Assembly (NCBI RefSeq): GCF_000302595.1
Contig: NZ_JH947127.1
Location: forward strand, 186,001 to 250,000
Direction of reading: 5' to 3'
Length of the DNA stretch: 64,000 nt
Source: Pedobacter arcticus A12
Lineage (GTDB): Bacteria; Bacteroidota; Bacteroidia; Sphingobacteriales; Sphingobacteriaceae
Part shown: positions 24,036 through 33,115 of the stretch, piece after piece
How positions within the stretch are numbered: position 1 is the first letter of the stretch
How the letters are laid out: the number at the start of each line of letters is the position of its first letter
Notes under the pieces: generated by a model
What the model was told of the DNA's origin: nothing
Database searches by the model: none
What the model saw: the letters and a program-made list of their open reading frames with translations, nothing else
Program-made: the position numbers and the translations under genes

Positions 24036-25430
24036 ATGGGATTAGTAAAACAAAATTGTTCGCCACAAAACCATCAACTTAAAACTTACAACTTAAAACT
24101 TACTGGGTACTATTTCCTACTTTTTACTTCATACTGTTTACTTTATACTTCCCATACTTTCGCTCAAAAAAAAGAAAAAAAACAACGTTCACAACGGGTT
24201 GAAGTTCCTTCTTCGGATTTGGTTTACGACGATATCAATTATCTTCCCGAAATTAAAACCGTTGCTTTTTACAACCTTAAAAAGGTGCAGTCTTTCCCCC
24301 TATTAAATTTAGGAGGCGGTGATGAGCTACTTTTAAGTTTTGATGATTTACGGGGTGGTAGCAGAAATCTGTATTATAGCGTTGTACATTGTAATGCAGA
24401 TTGGACTCCTTCATCCATCAGCCCTATCGAATATCTAGAAAGTTTTAGCGAAGACCGTGTCAACGATTATCGGTTTTCATACAACACTTACCAAAAGTAC
24501 ACCCATTACGAACTTAAGTTGCCTAATTTTAGCGTAATTCCTAAATTATCTGGAAATTACTTACTGAAGGTTTTTGAAGATGGCGATGCAACAAAATTAT
24601 TACTGACACGCAGGTTTTATCTGCTTAATACAAAAGTAGCTGTACAAGCCGAAATAGCACCTTCAGCCACTGTTTCAAATCGCGATAGCAATCAGAAAAT
24701 AAACTTTTCTATCTTCCACCCAAGCCTAAACATACAAAACGCTTATCAAGAAATCACGGCAGTCGTACTACAGAATGGGCGAACAGATATTTTTCAAAAC
24801 ACGCAACGCCCCTTGTTCATCAGAAACAACCAACTCATTTACGCTGACAATAGCACTACTGATTTTAAGGCTGGCAACGAGTTTCGCAGGTTTGATACCC
24901 GTAGTTTCCGGTATAAATCAGACGGGGTTTACCAGATTATCCAAGACAGTATTTATACCGTAAACCTTTTTGCAGATATCGATAAAAGCAAAAGCTCTTA
25001 TACCTATCAATTTGATGAAGACGGTAATTTCTACACCTTAAACCAAGATGGAAACGATCCGCGTTACGATGCAGATTACGGAAATGTAAACTTTGTTTTA
25101 AAGGCCGAAGCACCAGACGAACAGGGGTTTGCCTATGTGGTGGGTAAATTTACTGCTTACCAAAAAAACAACAGCAACCGCATGGTTTACAACGCCGAGC
25201 GTAAAGAATTCACCTTAACCACGCTTTTAAAGCAAGGTGTGGTGGATTATCAATATGTTTGGGTGGATAAAAACGGCAAATTGATTGACGCTAACGCTTT
25301 CGAAGGTTCCTACTACCAAACAGAAAACGACTATCAAATACTAATTTACTACCGAGCACCCGGCGCCAGATTTGATCAGTTGGTTTCTTTTACCGAACTG
25401 AACAGCACAAAAAATCCTCGGAATTTTTAA
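24036..25430 (+). CDS. Type IX secretion system plug protein (DUF5103)
   Basis: 464 residues. The DUF5103/T9SS plug first domain is clear: YLPEIKTVAFYNLKK, LLLSFDDLRGG, NLYYSVVHCNADWTPS, then IEYLESF, YRFSYNTYQKYTHYELKLPN. The C-terminal half (about 290-460) is the second beta-rich domain. Plug proteins close the lateral opening of the SprA translocon in the outer membrane. The signal peptide (cleavage after FAQ at about 44) is unusual, because most of it is encoded by simple TTAAAACTTACAAC and TACTTTTTAC repeat tracts. The only ATG available is at 24036. Confidence 0.88.
   Translation: MGLVKQNCSPQNHQLKTYNLKLTGYYFLLFTSYCLLYTSHTFAQKKEKKQRSQRVEVPSSDLVYDDINYLPEIKTVAFYNLKKVQSFPLLNLGGGDELLLSFDDLRGGSRNLYYSVVHCNADWTPSSISPIEYLESFSEDRVNDYRFSYNTYQKYTHYELKLPNFSVIPKLSGNYLLKVFEDGDATKLLLTRRFYLLNTKVAVQAEIAPSATVSNRDSNQKINFSIFHPSLNIQNAYQEITAVVLQNGRTDIFQNTQRPLFIRNNQLIYADNSTTDFKAGNEFRRFDTRSFRYKSDGVYQIIQDSIYTVNLFADIDKSKSSYTYQFDEDGNFYTLNQDGNDPRYDADYGNVNFVLKAEAPDEQGFAYVVGKFTAYQKNNSNRMVYNAERKEFTLTTLLKQGVVDYQYVWVDKNGKLIDANAFEGSYYQTENDYQILIYYRAPGARFDQLVSFTELNSTKNPRNF
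24073..24158 (+). repeat. AACTTAAAACTTAC and TACTTTTTACTT tracts inside the plug gene
   Basis: Two copies of CAACTTAAAACTTA are followed by TACTTTTTACTTCATACTG and TTTACTTTATACTT. This kind of low-complexity DNA is otherwise intergenic, but here it codes for residues 13-41, including the hydrophobic core of the signal peptide. Confidence 0.7.
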
Positions 25431-25773
25431 TTTCACTCCTAACGAAAAAGGAAACACTAGTCTGAGGCCAAACTTTTGAAGAAATCAGCTCCCTAAAAAG
25501 CGTTTCAAATTTTTGAAAGAACAAAAGTAATTGCTTTCTAGATTAGCATGTCCCAGCTATCCACTACAAATCCTCGCTCCGTTGCGCTCGCTGTGGGTTT
25601 TCCGTTTCTATCTGGCTTAAACAACATAGGCTTTGGCTACTCATTTTCTTAAATTATTCGTACTTATAAAAAATTCACCAAAAAGAAATATATTTATAAA
25701 ATATAAAGCAATTGAATTACTTACCTCCTGACACATAGAAGTTTTATTGCACAATTACAAACGATAACGCAAT
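25431..25773. other. Intergenic region without a supported gene
   Basis: 343 bases. Contains TTTCAAATTTTTGAAA (a near-perfect palindrome near 25504) and a GC-richer remnant CCTCGCTCCGTTGCGCTCGCTGTGGG near 25571-25597 that looks like a dispersed repeat. Its right end is very AT-rich and precedes the serine hydrolase gene. Confidence 0.45.
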
Positions 25774-27093
25774 ATGAAATTAAAACTTATCACCTCAGTA
25801 ATAACCATTTTATTCGGCTTTCAAGTTTTTGCTCAAAACATTGACGTTCAAAAAATTGACAACTTTATTAGCCACATTGAAAACAACAACAGAGGAATTG
25901 GAAGCGTTTCCATTTTCAAAAACGGAAAAGAAGTTTACAACAAACACTTCGGAAAATCAAACCTTGAAAATGTTCAATATAATTCTGAAACAAAGTATCA
26001 AATTGGGTCAATAACCAAAGTAATTACGGCTACTTTAATTTTTGAACTTATTGAAAATAATAAATTGCGTTTAGAAGATAAATTATCAAAGTTTTATCCC
26101 AAAATTCCAAATTCTGATAAAATTACAATCAAAAACTTATTAGAACATTCCAGTGGTTTAGGAGATTTTACGGCAAAAAAAGACAGCATAACTTGGCTAA
26201 CAATAAAAGTAAGCGAAAATAAAATTTTTGAAGAAATCATTAAACAAGGCGTTTCATTTCAACCAAATGAAAAAGTTGCTTATTCCAATTCGGGTTATTA
26301 TCTATTGGCAAAAATTACAGAAAAACTATTGAACAAAAATTACGCTACAATCGTTGCAGAAAAAATTACCATACCGCTAAATCTTAAAAATCTGACATCG
26401 ATAACCGAAGGAACAAAAAACATTTCCCCATCATACAGCTACACTCATAAATGGGAAAAAGTTACAGACTTTGAGTTTTCAAATATAATAGGAGTTGGAG
26501 ACATTGTTTCTACAACGAACGACCTAAACATTTTTCTGTCTAGTTTATTTCAATATAAAATCCTGAAAAAGGAAACTATTGAGCAAATGAAACCCGACTA
26601 TACAAAAAAAGAACCTTTTGGGAGAGGCTTAATGTTCATTCCTTTTTATGAGCGTTCTTTTTATGGACATGGCGGAGATACTTACGGTACACACTGTATG
26701 GTTGCCTACAACGAGCAGGACCATTTAGGATTAGCTTTTGCTATCAACGGAGAGCGTTTTCCGCACAACGATTTTGCCATCGGAATTTTAAGTATTATCT
26801 ACGGCAAAGATTATGAATTTCCTGCTTTCAAATCAATTACTCTTAAATCAGAAGACTTAGATGAATTTCTGGGAACTTATTCAAGCCCAAATTTTCCATT
26901 AAAATTGACGATTACAAAAGAAGGAAATATACTAAAAGGGCAAGCAACAGGCCAGCCAAAATTTTCTTTGGAGGCTTATGAGACAACCAAATTTAAACTT
27001 GACCAAGCAGGTTTAAAACTTGAATTTCTTCCCGAAGAAAAAGAAATGATATTAAATCAAAACGGAAAGAAAGTTAAAATGAGGAAAGAATAA
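25774..27093 (+). CDS. Exported serine hydrolase of the class C beta-lactamase fold
   Basis: 439 residues with a signal peptide (about 1-20, ending VFAQ). The catalytic SxxK is in GSITKV (Ser near 76), the YxN equivalent is YSNSGY (near 170), and the third motif is HGG in YGHGGDTYGTH (near 298). A DUF3471-like C-terminal beta domain follows (DEFLGTYSSPNF onward). Members include D-aminopeptidases, esterases and PBP4-like proteins; true beta-lactamase activity should not be assumed. The gene is more AT-rich than its neighbours and is flanked by two gene-free stretches with repeats, so it may be an acquired unit. Confidence 0.88.
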   Translation: MKLKLITSVITILFGFQVFAQNIDVQKIDNFISHIENNNRGIGSVSIFKNGKEVYNKHFGKSNLENVQYNSETKYQIGSITKVITATLIFELIENNKLRLEDKLSKFYPKIPNSDKITIKNLLEHSSGLGDFTAKKDSITWLTIKVSENKIFEEIIKQGVSFQPNEKVAYSNSGYYLLAKITEKLLNKNYATIVAEKITIPLNLKNLTSITEGTKNISPSYSYTHKWEKVTDFEFSNIIGVGDIVSTTNDLNIFLSSLFQYKILKKETIEQMKPDYTKKEPFGRGLMFIPFYERSFYGHGGDTYGTHCMVAYNEQDHLGLAFAINGERFPHNDFAIGILSIIYGKDYEFPAFKSITLKSEDLDEFLGTYSSPNFPLKLTITKEGNILKGQATGQPKFSLEAYETTKFKLDQAGLKLEFLPEEKEMILNQNGKKVKMRKE

Positions 27094-27431
27094 CACCTGT
27101 GGTTTCTTGTTCGCTTTTTCAGTGGTCACTGAAATCTAAACCCTTACATGTGAACGATCAATTTAGTCAGGTCTTACGCTAATATTCCGGACGCAGTCCT
27201 CGGCTTTCTAAGTTAGATTTCAGTGATCCTGCGGAATAATGAAATCAGATAGAGGCTTTACAGCAAGTTTATTCTAGATGCACTATTTCATCAATTCGAA
27301 AAATCACAGCTAGTCGCAAAAAAAAGTAACGAGTCTGCTGTTATTCACACTAAGTACTTTGGAGCAGTGGCGTTAAGCAGACTTCCTTTTTCCCGATGTA
27401 GATACCTGAATCATAAAAAAGCTTAAACAAA
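27094..27431. repeat. Intergenic region with a perfect 13-base inverted repeat
   Basis: CACTGAAATCTAA at 27127-27139 is mirrored by TTAGATTTCAGTG at 27213-27225. Just inside and outside these, ATTCCG and CGGAAT are also mirrored. The enclosed 73 bases have no coding potential. The rest of the gap shows no gene. Confidence 0.5.
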
Positions 27432-27470
27432 AAAAGGCTTGAAAACCGCAGTTTCCAAGCCTCTTCTTAT
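27432..27470 (-). terminator. Terminator after the M48 peptidase gene
   Basis: AGGCTTG-AAAAC and GTTTCC-AAGCCT form a long stem. On the minus strand it is followed by a T-rich run (TTTTTTTG). It lies 11 bases downstream of the M48 stop codon. Confidence 0.75.
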
Positions 27471-27480
27471 TGAAAAAAAT

Positions 27481-28278
27481 CTATTTCTTATAATATTTGT
27501 TTGCTTCTGGAAGATACTTTTGAATATCATTGATCCTTGTTGCATCGCTTGGGTGCGTACTTAAAAATTCTGGTGGTGCTTGTCCGTTACTCTTTGCGGC
27601 CATACGTTGCCAAAAACCGACTGCACTTTGCGGATTATATCCGGCCATAGCCATAAAAGTTAGCCCTAACCTGTCTGCTTCCGATTCTTGTTTTCTTGAA
27701 TTAGGTAAAAGTACACCAGTTTGTGCACCGATACCAAAAACCTGGTTAAAAACGCTTGCTCCAGCTTCTGTTTTGGTTACTGCCGAACCTACAATAGCAC
27801 CTAAACCCTGTGCAATCATCTCTTGAGAATAACGCTCATTACTGTGTTTTGCTATGGCATGTGCAATCTCATGACCCATAACCGTAGCTAAACCTGCTTC
27901 GTTTTGTGTAATGGGTAAAATACCAGTATAAACGGCCACTTTCCCTCCTGGCATACACCAAGCGTTAACTTCTGGGCTTTCAATTAAATTAAATTCCCAA
28001 TTAAAGCCTGCAATTTGATCTGCATAACCGTTTTCATTCATAAACTTGGTAACTGCCGCCTGAATTTTAGCGCCTACCGCTTTTACCTGTCTGCTCTGTG
28101 CATTATTAAGCACTTTTGTTTTTGGACTCGATAAAAGCTCTCTATAACTTGTAGCGGCCATTTGCTGCATTTCGCCATCGCTCACTAAGTTTGCTTGTCT
28201 TCTACCAGTAAGTGGCACTGTTGAACAAGCCATCATTAGGGTACTCAACCCTACTACTGCCAATACTTTAATTTTCAT
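27481..28278 (-). CDS. M48 family metallopeptidase lipoprotein
   Basis: 265 residues. Lipobox LMMAC with Cys18 gives a lipid-anchored periplasmic enzyme. The zinc site is HEIAH at 136-140, with the third ligand Glu near 200 in ESEADRLG. AWCMPGGKVAVYTGIL (106-121) is typical of the LoiP/BepA-like branch, which takes part in outer-membrane protein quality control. There is no TPR domain, so it is closer to LoiP/YggG than BepA. The downstream gene plsY lies upstream on the same strand with 16 bases between, so the two may share a transcript. Confidence 0.92.
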   Translation of the reverse strand: MKIKVLAVVGLSTLMMACSTVPLTGRRQANLVSDGEMQQMAATSYRELLSSPKTKVLNNAQSRQVKAVGAKIQAAVTKFMNENGYADQIAGFNWEFNLIESPEVNAWCMPGGKVAVYTGILPITQNEAGLATVMGHEIAHAIAKHSNERYSQEMIAQGLGAIVGSAVTKTEAGASVFNQVFGIGAQTGVLLPNSRKQESEADRLGLTFMAMAGYNPQSAVGFWQRMAAKSNGQAPPEFLSTHPSDATRINDIQKYLPEANKYYKK

Positions 28279-28294
28279 GAATTTTGATTTAATA

Positions 28295-28939
28295 TTACTG
28301 TTTCTTTTTAAACAGATTTACCTTTGGTTCCTTACCTCTGAGTAGCCTTTCTATGTTTTTTTGGTGCGTGACCAAAATTAATATGCAAATGCACATTCCA
28401 TAAATTACTATTGCTTTAACAGAAACCTGATAAATAAATATCACGCTTAATGTAAATGTAAAGCCGGCGCAAATACTACTCAACGATACATACTTTGTTA
28501 GCAATAAAACCACTACAAATACCAGAACGCAGATTAAAGCTGATGGAAGGTGCACTGCTAATATCATACCAAATAAGGTAGCAATTCCTTTACCTCCTCT
28601 AAATCCCGCGAAAACGGGAAAGAGATGTCCCATAACCGCAACAATACCTAAAGCTAACTGATAATTCACGAACTGAACAGAATGTTCGGGCCCGGTCACA
28701 GATAGACCTATGAAAGAAACGAGATTAGTCGCAGTCCAACCTTTGAGGATATCTAAAAGCATCACAGGAATCCCTGCTTTTTTGCCTAATACTCTAAAAG
28801 TATTTGTTGCACCAGCGTTTCCGCTACCGTATTCTCTTACGTCGATTCCGTAAAAAGCCTGACCTATCCAAACGGCTGTAGGGATAGAGCCAAACAAGTA
28901 AGCTAATAATAATGCTCCGATAGAATAAATCGAAATCAT
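28295..28939 (-). CDS. plsY: Glycerol-3-phosphate acyltransferase PlsY
   Basis: 214 residues, five transmembrane helices. The enzyme transfers acyl groups from acyl phosphate to glycerol 3-phosphate, the first step of phospholipid synthesis. Motifs: GSIPTAVWIG (17-26), YGSGNAGATNTFRVLGKKAG (37-56) and FRGGKGIATLFG (about 113-124), the acyl-phosphate and G3P binding loops. A Lys-rich C-terminal tail is cytosolic. It lies between nadC (47 bases upstream) and the M48 gene (16 bases downstream) on one strand. Confidence 0.96.
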   Translation of the reverse strand: MISIYSIGALLLAYLFGSIPTAVWIGQAFYGIDVREYGSGNAGATNTFRVLGKKAGIPVMLLDILKGWTATNLVSFIGLSVTGPEHSVQFVNYQLALGIVAVMGHLFPVFAGFRGGKGIATLFGMILAVHLPSALICVLVFVVVLLLTKYVSLSSICAGFTFTLSVIFIYQVSVKAIVIYGMCICILILVTHQKNIERLLRGKEPKVNLFKKKQ

Positions 28940-28986
28940 AAAGCTTTTATATTAATATTTAAAGTTCTCAAATGTCTTATTTTTAT

Positions 28987-29832
28987 TTAAACAACCGCTT
29001 TTAAGCTCATATCTAAGCTTTTCACAGAATGGGTTAGCGCACCCATAGATACATAGTTTACGCCACATTTTGCATAATCTAAAACTGTTTCTTCGGTAAT
29101 TCCTCCAGAAGCCTCAGTAATATATTTACCATTTATCAAAGCAACTGCTTCTTTTAATCCGTCGAAACTAAAATTATCTAACAAAATCCTGTCCACAGTA
29201 CCGGTATTCATTACGTCGGTTAATTCTTTGATGTTTCTAACCTCAACTTCAATAGGGATATTGATATTTTTTTCTTTCAGATATTTTTTTGCTGCATTGA
29301 TTGCTTGCGGAATTCCACCGGCGTAATCAACATGATTGTCTTTGATCAAAATCATATCGTACAAGCCAAAACGATGGTTTACACCTCCACCAATTTTTAC
29401 GGCTTCTTTTTCTAAAAACCTAATATTGGGTGTGGTTTTTCTAGTGTCCAAAACTTTGGTACCTGTTGTCTCAATCAACTTTACAATTTTGTTGGTGGTT
29501 GTAGCAATACCGCTCATCCTTTGCATTGTATTTAGCACCAAACGTTCTGCGGTTAAAATTGAGCGTGAACTACCAGTTACGTACAACACAATGTCCCCGT
29601 ATTTAACAGCTTTACCATCCTCAATCAAAACCTCAATTTTTAGGTTTTGATCTACGGTTTTAAATATTGCTAAAGCTACTTCAACGCCAGCAATTATCCC
29701 ATCATCCTTAATTAAAAGCTTAGCTTTTCCTTTTGCATCTTCTGGAATAGTGGATAAAGAGGTATGATCTCCGTCCGCAACGTCCTCAATTAGAGCGTTA
29801 TCTATAAATTGTTGTAATAGTCGATTGTCCAA
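28987..29832 (-). CDS. nadC: Nicotinate-nucleotide pyrophosphorylase (carboxylating)
   Basis: 281 residues. NadC makes nicotinate mononucleotide from quinolinate and PRPP in NAD synthesis. Recognisable text: EDVADGDHTSLSTIP near the start, AERLVLNTMQRMSGIATTT (about 95-113), DTRKTTPNIRFLEKEAVKIGGG in pieces (about 134-155), HRFGLYDMILIKDNH (157-171), then EVEVRN and LLDNFS, and the phosphate loop EASGGIT near 240. No nadA or nadB lies nearby. A -7 box is present at 29852. Confidence 0.96.
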   Translation of the reverse strand: MDNRLLQQFIDNALIEDVADGDHTSLSTIPEDAKGKAKLLIKDDGIIAGVEVALAIFKTVDQNLKIEVLIEDGKAVKYGDIVLYVTGSSRSILTAERLVLNTMQRMSGIATTTNKIVKLIETTGTKVLDTRKTTPNIRFLEKEAVKIGGGVNHRFGLYDMILIKDNHVDYAGGIPQAINAAKKYLKEKNINIPIEVEVRNIKELTDVMNTGTVDRILLDNFSFDGLKEAVALINGKYITEASGGITEETVLDYAKCGVNYVSMGALTHSVKSLDMSLKAVV

Positions 29833-29851
29833 AATGTATAAATTTTGCTCC

Positions 29852-29859
29852 CAAAAATA
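29852..29859 (-). promoter_or_regulatory. Bacteroidota -7 promoter box (TATTTTTG) for nadC
   Basis: The minus strand reads TATTTTTG, an exact TAnnTTTG match, 19 bases before the nadC ATG. It may drive nadC-plsY-M48. Confidence 0.55.
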
Positions 29860-29876
29860 GAAATTTTATGTTTGGG

Positions 29877-30263
29877 TTATTCTTTATTTTCTTCAATTCT
29901 GATTTGAGACAGTAAAAATTTTGATGAATTGCTCTTCAATTCAAAACTTACCCTATAATTAGCGTTTGCCGTAACAAGCAAAATAACACCAAATTTATAG
30001 CTAGGGTTTGAGGTTACCTTATGGATAATTTTTGTACTGATGGGTGGGTGTTTCGCAAAAAAGTCTTTCAAAATAAAACCTGCCTGATTGCTAGAATAAA
30101 TATCCTCTTTATCAATAATCGAAAGCTCTATGGTTGAGGAAAAGTATTTTGAGATTTCTTTTGCATCGCCACTTTTAAATGTTGCGGCAACATCATCAAT
30201 AATATCAAAAGCAAAAGTGCTTTTAACCATAATTAAAAAAAGTAGTGTGTAAGCGTATTTCAT
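29877..30263 (-). CDS. DUF4783 exported protein
   Basis: 128 residues from MKYAYTLLFL, chosen over an upstream in-frame start because it begins the signal peptide (to about residue 20). The text DDVAATFKSGDAKEISKYFSSTIEL followed by an NTF2-like alternation of helix and strands fits DUF4783, a small secreted family of Bacteroidota of unknown role. It is next to nadC on the same strand (44 bases) and divergent from gpmI. This nadC/DUF4783/gpmI arrangement looks ordinary for the group. Confidence 0.75.
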   Translation of the reverse strand: MKYAYTLLFLIMVKSTFAFDIIDDVAATFKSGDAKEISKYFSSTIELSIIDKEDIYSSNQAGFILKDFFAKHPPISTKIIHKVTSNPSYKFGVILLVTANANYRVSFELKSNSSKFLLSQIRIEENKE

Positions 30264-30344
30264 ATAGTACGGTGTTAATGTAAAAATCCACAAATAGTGC
30301 CATAATTTAGCAAATTGTTCGCTAATGTTGTTAAGTATTAGTTT

Positions 30345-30352
30345 TATATTTG
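30345..30352 (+). promoter_or_regulatory. Bacteroidota -7 promoter box (TATATTTG) for gpmI
   Basis: TATATTTG matches TAnnTTTG and ends 4 bases before the GTG start codon of gpmI, implying a leaderless or nearly leaderless mRNA. Confidence 0.55.
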
Positions 30353-30356
30353 CATC

Positions 30357-31877
30357 GTGAAAGATAAAAAAGTTGCACTCCTAATCCTAGATGGCTGGGG
30401 ATACGGAAAAAACGACTCATCAAACGCCATCATCGCTGCAAATACACCATTTTTTGACCATTGCATCAAACAGTATCCAAACTCTAGATTAGAAGCTTCT
30501 GGTGAAGCGGTTGGTTTACCGGCCGGTCAAATGGGAAACTCTGAGGTTGGGCACATGAATTTAGGTGCTGGAAGAGTAGTTTACCAAGAACTGGGAAGAA
30601 TAAATAAGGCTGTAAAAGATGGAGATTTTAAAACAAATCCGGTTTTAAAAGAAGCATTTGAATACGCGAAAAAAGAAAATAAGAAAGTCCATTTTATAGG
30701 GCTACTTTCTGACGGGGGCGTTCACTCACATACTTTACATTTAAAAGGACTGTGCGACGCTGCAAAATCGTTTGATTTAGAAAAAGTTTATATCCATGCT
30801 TTTAGCGATGGTAGAGATACTGATCCAAATGCGGGATTAGGCTATATCAATAACCTAAACGACTATTTAAAAAATTCTGCTGGTGAAATAGTTAGTGTAA
30901 TTGGAAGATATTACGCAATGGACAGAGACAACCGTTGGGAAAGGGTAAAGCTTGCTTACGATTTATTGGTTAACGGCCAAGGAGAAAAAGTAACTGATTT
31001 TTCTGCACCAATTAGCAAGTCTTACGCTGATGGCGTTACGGATGAATTTATTAAGCCTTTAGTAAAGACTGATGCGAGCGGTAACCCAATTGCTGTAATT
31101 GAAAACGGAGACGTAGTAATTTGTTTTAATTTTAGAACAGATAGAGGTAGGGAAATTACAGTTGCGCTTACCCAAAAAGAATTTCCAGAGCAAGGAATGA
31201 AGCCTTTGAATTTGGACTATATCACCATGACAACCTACGATGAGACTTTCAAAGGTGTTAAAGTGGTATTTACAAAAGCTGATTTAGTAAATACTTTGGG
31301 CGAAGTTTTAGAGCATAACCATAAAAATCAGATTAGAATTGCGGAAACGGAAAAATATCCTCACGTAACTTTCTTCTTTTCTGGAGGTCGCGAGAAAGAA
31401 TTCGAGAATGAAAAACGACTGATGATTCCGTCTCCAAAAGTTGCCACTTATGATTTGCAACCAGAAATGAGTGCAAATGGAATTAAGGATGCTATTATCC
31501 CCGAGATTGAAAAAGGCTGGGCAGATTTCATCTGTCTGAACTTTGCAAACCCAGATATGGTTGGGCATACAGGGGTTTTTGAAGCTGTTGTAAAAGCTGT
31601 TGAAACGGTTGATCAATGTGCAGAAGCTGTTGTTGAAGCTGGTTTAAAAAATGGCTATTCGTTTATCATCATTGCCGACCATGGTAATGCTGACTATATG
31701 ATTAATGAAGATGGTTCTGTAAATACAGCGCATACCACAAACTTGGTTCCGTGTATCTTGATTGATCCGGATTATAAAACCATTAAGGATGGTAAGCTGG
31801 GAGACATTGCTCCTACAATTCTAAAACTACTAGGTGTTGATGCCCCACAGGAAATGAGTGGAGAAATATTAGTTTAA
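30357..31877 (+). CDS. gpmI: 2,3-bisphosphoglycerate-independent phosphoglycerate mutase
   Basis: 506 residues, starting with GTG. It interconverts 3- and 2-phosphoglycerate in glycolysis using two manganese ions. Asp12 (LILDGWG) and the nucleophile Ser62 (GQMGNSEVGHMNLG) are in place. HSHTLHL, FSDGRDTDP (near 144-152), YYAMDRDNRWER and the C-terminal metal ligands ADHGNAD and NTAHTTNLVP are all present. The start is fixed by MKDKKVALLILDGWG and the adjacent -7 box. The next gene's ATG overlaps the stop codon by one base. Confidence 0.97.
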   Translation: MKDKKVALLILDGWGYGKNDSSNAIIAANTPFFDHCIKQYPNSRLEASGEAVGLPAGQMGNSEVGHMNLGAGRVVYQELGRINKAVKDGDFKTNPVLKEAFEYAKKENKKVHFIGLLSDGGVHSHTLHLKGLCDAAKSFDLEKVYIHAFSDGRDTDPNAGLGYINNLNDYLKNSAGEIVSVIGRYYAMDRDNRWERVKLAYDLLVNGQGEKVTDFSAPISKSYADGVTDEFIKPLVKTDASGNPIAVIENGDVVICFNFRTDRGREITVALTQKEFPEQGMKPLNLDYITMTTYDETFKGVKVVFTKADLVNTLGEVLEHNHKNQIRIAETEKYPHVTFFFSGGREKEFENEKRLMIPSPKVATYDLQPEMSANGIKDAIIPEIEKGWADFICLNFANPDMVGHTGVFEAVVKAVETVDQCAEAVVEAGLKNGYSFIIIADHGNADYMINEDGSVNTAHTTNLVPCILIDPDYKTIKDGKLGDIAPTILKLLGVDAPQEMSGEILV

Positions 31878-32401
31878 TGATTAAGCTTTTAAAATTTACG
31901 ATTATTTTATTTTTGTTTTCGAGCTGTTCGTCCTCCCCGGAGGAACAGGCTCCGGAACAGAAATATTTTTTTGGTGTTGCTGGTTACTTTAAGCAACAAG
32001 CATCCACGCTTACTAATAAACAAGTTGTAAAAACCGTAAGTAAAAATAAAGAGACTGAAACTAAAACACTGGTTATAAAAAACTGGGATCAGGAGTTACA
32101 GCTATTTTCTGAGTGCGACATTAACAAGGCCGCTTGGAAAGACAGCTATAAAAAGGACTCCATTGCAAACACAGTTACTTACTCCGCTACAGATCCTGAC
32201 CTACGCGTAAAATCCATTAAAATAAGCTTTGCAGGAATTACGCCTACAAAGATAGAGATGAACACCCAAAGCAAGAATTTGCTTTACCACACCACAGAAA
32301 ACTTGGTTTTTATTCCGGATTCTTTGTATCAAATTACCAAACACCAAAAGGTTATTTTATTAGGCTTAAACGATTACGAAATCTCAGGTTTAATTAAGTA
32401 A
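31877..32401 (+). CDS. Lipoprotein of unknown function, coupled to gpmI
   Basis: 174 residues. Lipobox LFSSC with Cys17 followed by SSSPEE. The ATG overlaps the gpmI stop (taATG), so translation is coupled. The mature part is beta-rich, with no recognised domain. The text KNWDQELQLFSECDINKAAWKDSYK recurs, as I recall, in small lipoproteins found beside gpmI in Sphingobacteriaceae, but no activity is known. Confidence 0.75.
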   Translation: MIKLLKFTIILFLFSSCSSSPEEQAPEQKYFFGVAGYFKQQASTLTNKQVVKTVSKNKETETKTLVIKNWDQELQLFSECDINKAAWKDSYKKDSIANTVTYSATDPDLRVKSIKISFAGITPTKIEMNTQSKNLLYHTTENLVFIPDSLYQITKHQKVILLGLNDYEISGLIK

Positions 32402-32506
32402 ATTGAATTCTAAAAATAAGTTGGTATTTTAAACCCTTGGCTGGTTAAGAGTTTAGTATAAAACTGTATCTTTTTTTGAGCCACAGCTATTTGTTTAAAG
32501 CATTTT

Positions 32507-33115
32507 ATGAATAAAGAAGCCATCATTATTTTTTTAAAATATCCTGAGTTGGGCAGGTCAAAAACTCGCCTAGCCTCTACCGTTGGAAACAAGAACGCAC
32601 TTAAAGTTTACCAAGAACTACTAAACCATACAAATCTCATTACCAAAAACTTAAACGCAGACAAGTTTTTGTTTTACGATAAAGTTTCTGAAAATAAAAT
32701 GCCTTGGGGCGATGAGATTTATTTTAGCGCTTACCAAAAAGAAAGTGATTTGGGTGGCAGAATGCAGGACGCCTTTACTCAGGTTTTATCCAAAGGTTAC
32801 GAGCGTGTTTTAATTATTGGATCTGATTGTTACGAGCTAAGTCAGCGTGATATTGAAGATTCATTTCAGTCGCTCAAAACCAAGGACGCGGTGATTGGCC
32901 CGGCAAAGGACGGTGGCTATTATTTGTTAGGCTTAAACAAGATGATTCCCCAATTGTTTAGCGACATAGCTTGGAGCACCAACGAAGTATATCGCACTAC
33001 CGTTAACGTTTTAGAAAATTTACGAATAAGCTACCACGTGGGCATAACATTATCAGACATAGATACCATTGATGATTTGCCAGATGAGTTAAAAAATATT
33101 TTAGACGATTATTAA
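32507..33115 (+). CDS. TIGR04282/DUF2064 family glycosyltransferase-like protein
   Basis: 202 residues, GT-A nucleotide-diphospho-sugar transferase fold. Diagnostic text: FLKYPELGRSKTRLA (8-22; K-x-x-x-x-G-x-x-K-T-R-L nucleotide loop), DLGGRMQDAF near 85, IIGSDCYELS with the metal-binding D-x-D variant near 102, IGPAKDGGYYLLG near 130, and LSDIDTIDDL near the C-terminus. TIGR04282 members are annotated in arsenosugar synthesis in some organisms; there are no arsenic genes here, so only the fold is supported. Its 3' end overlaps the convergent fRMsr gene by 4 bases. Confidence 0.85.
   Translation: MNKEAIIIFLKYPELGRSKTRLASTVGNKNALKVYQELLNHTNLITKNLNADKFLFYDKVSENKMPWGDEIYFSAYQKESDLGGRMQDAFTQVLSKGYERVLIIGSDCYELSQRDIEDSFQSLKTKDAVIGPAKDGGYYLLGLNKMIPQLFSDIAWSTNEVYRTTVNVLENLRISYHVGITLSDIDTIDDLPDELKNILDDY

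Noticed and set aside
32507-33115. Arsenosugar biosynthesis role for the TIGR04282 protein
   Set aside because: No arsenic genes (arsM, arsS) are present in the window, so only the glycosyltransferase-like fold is claimed.
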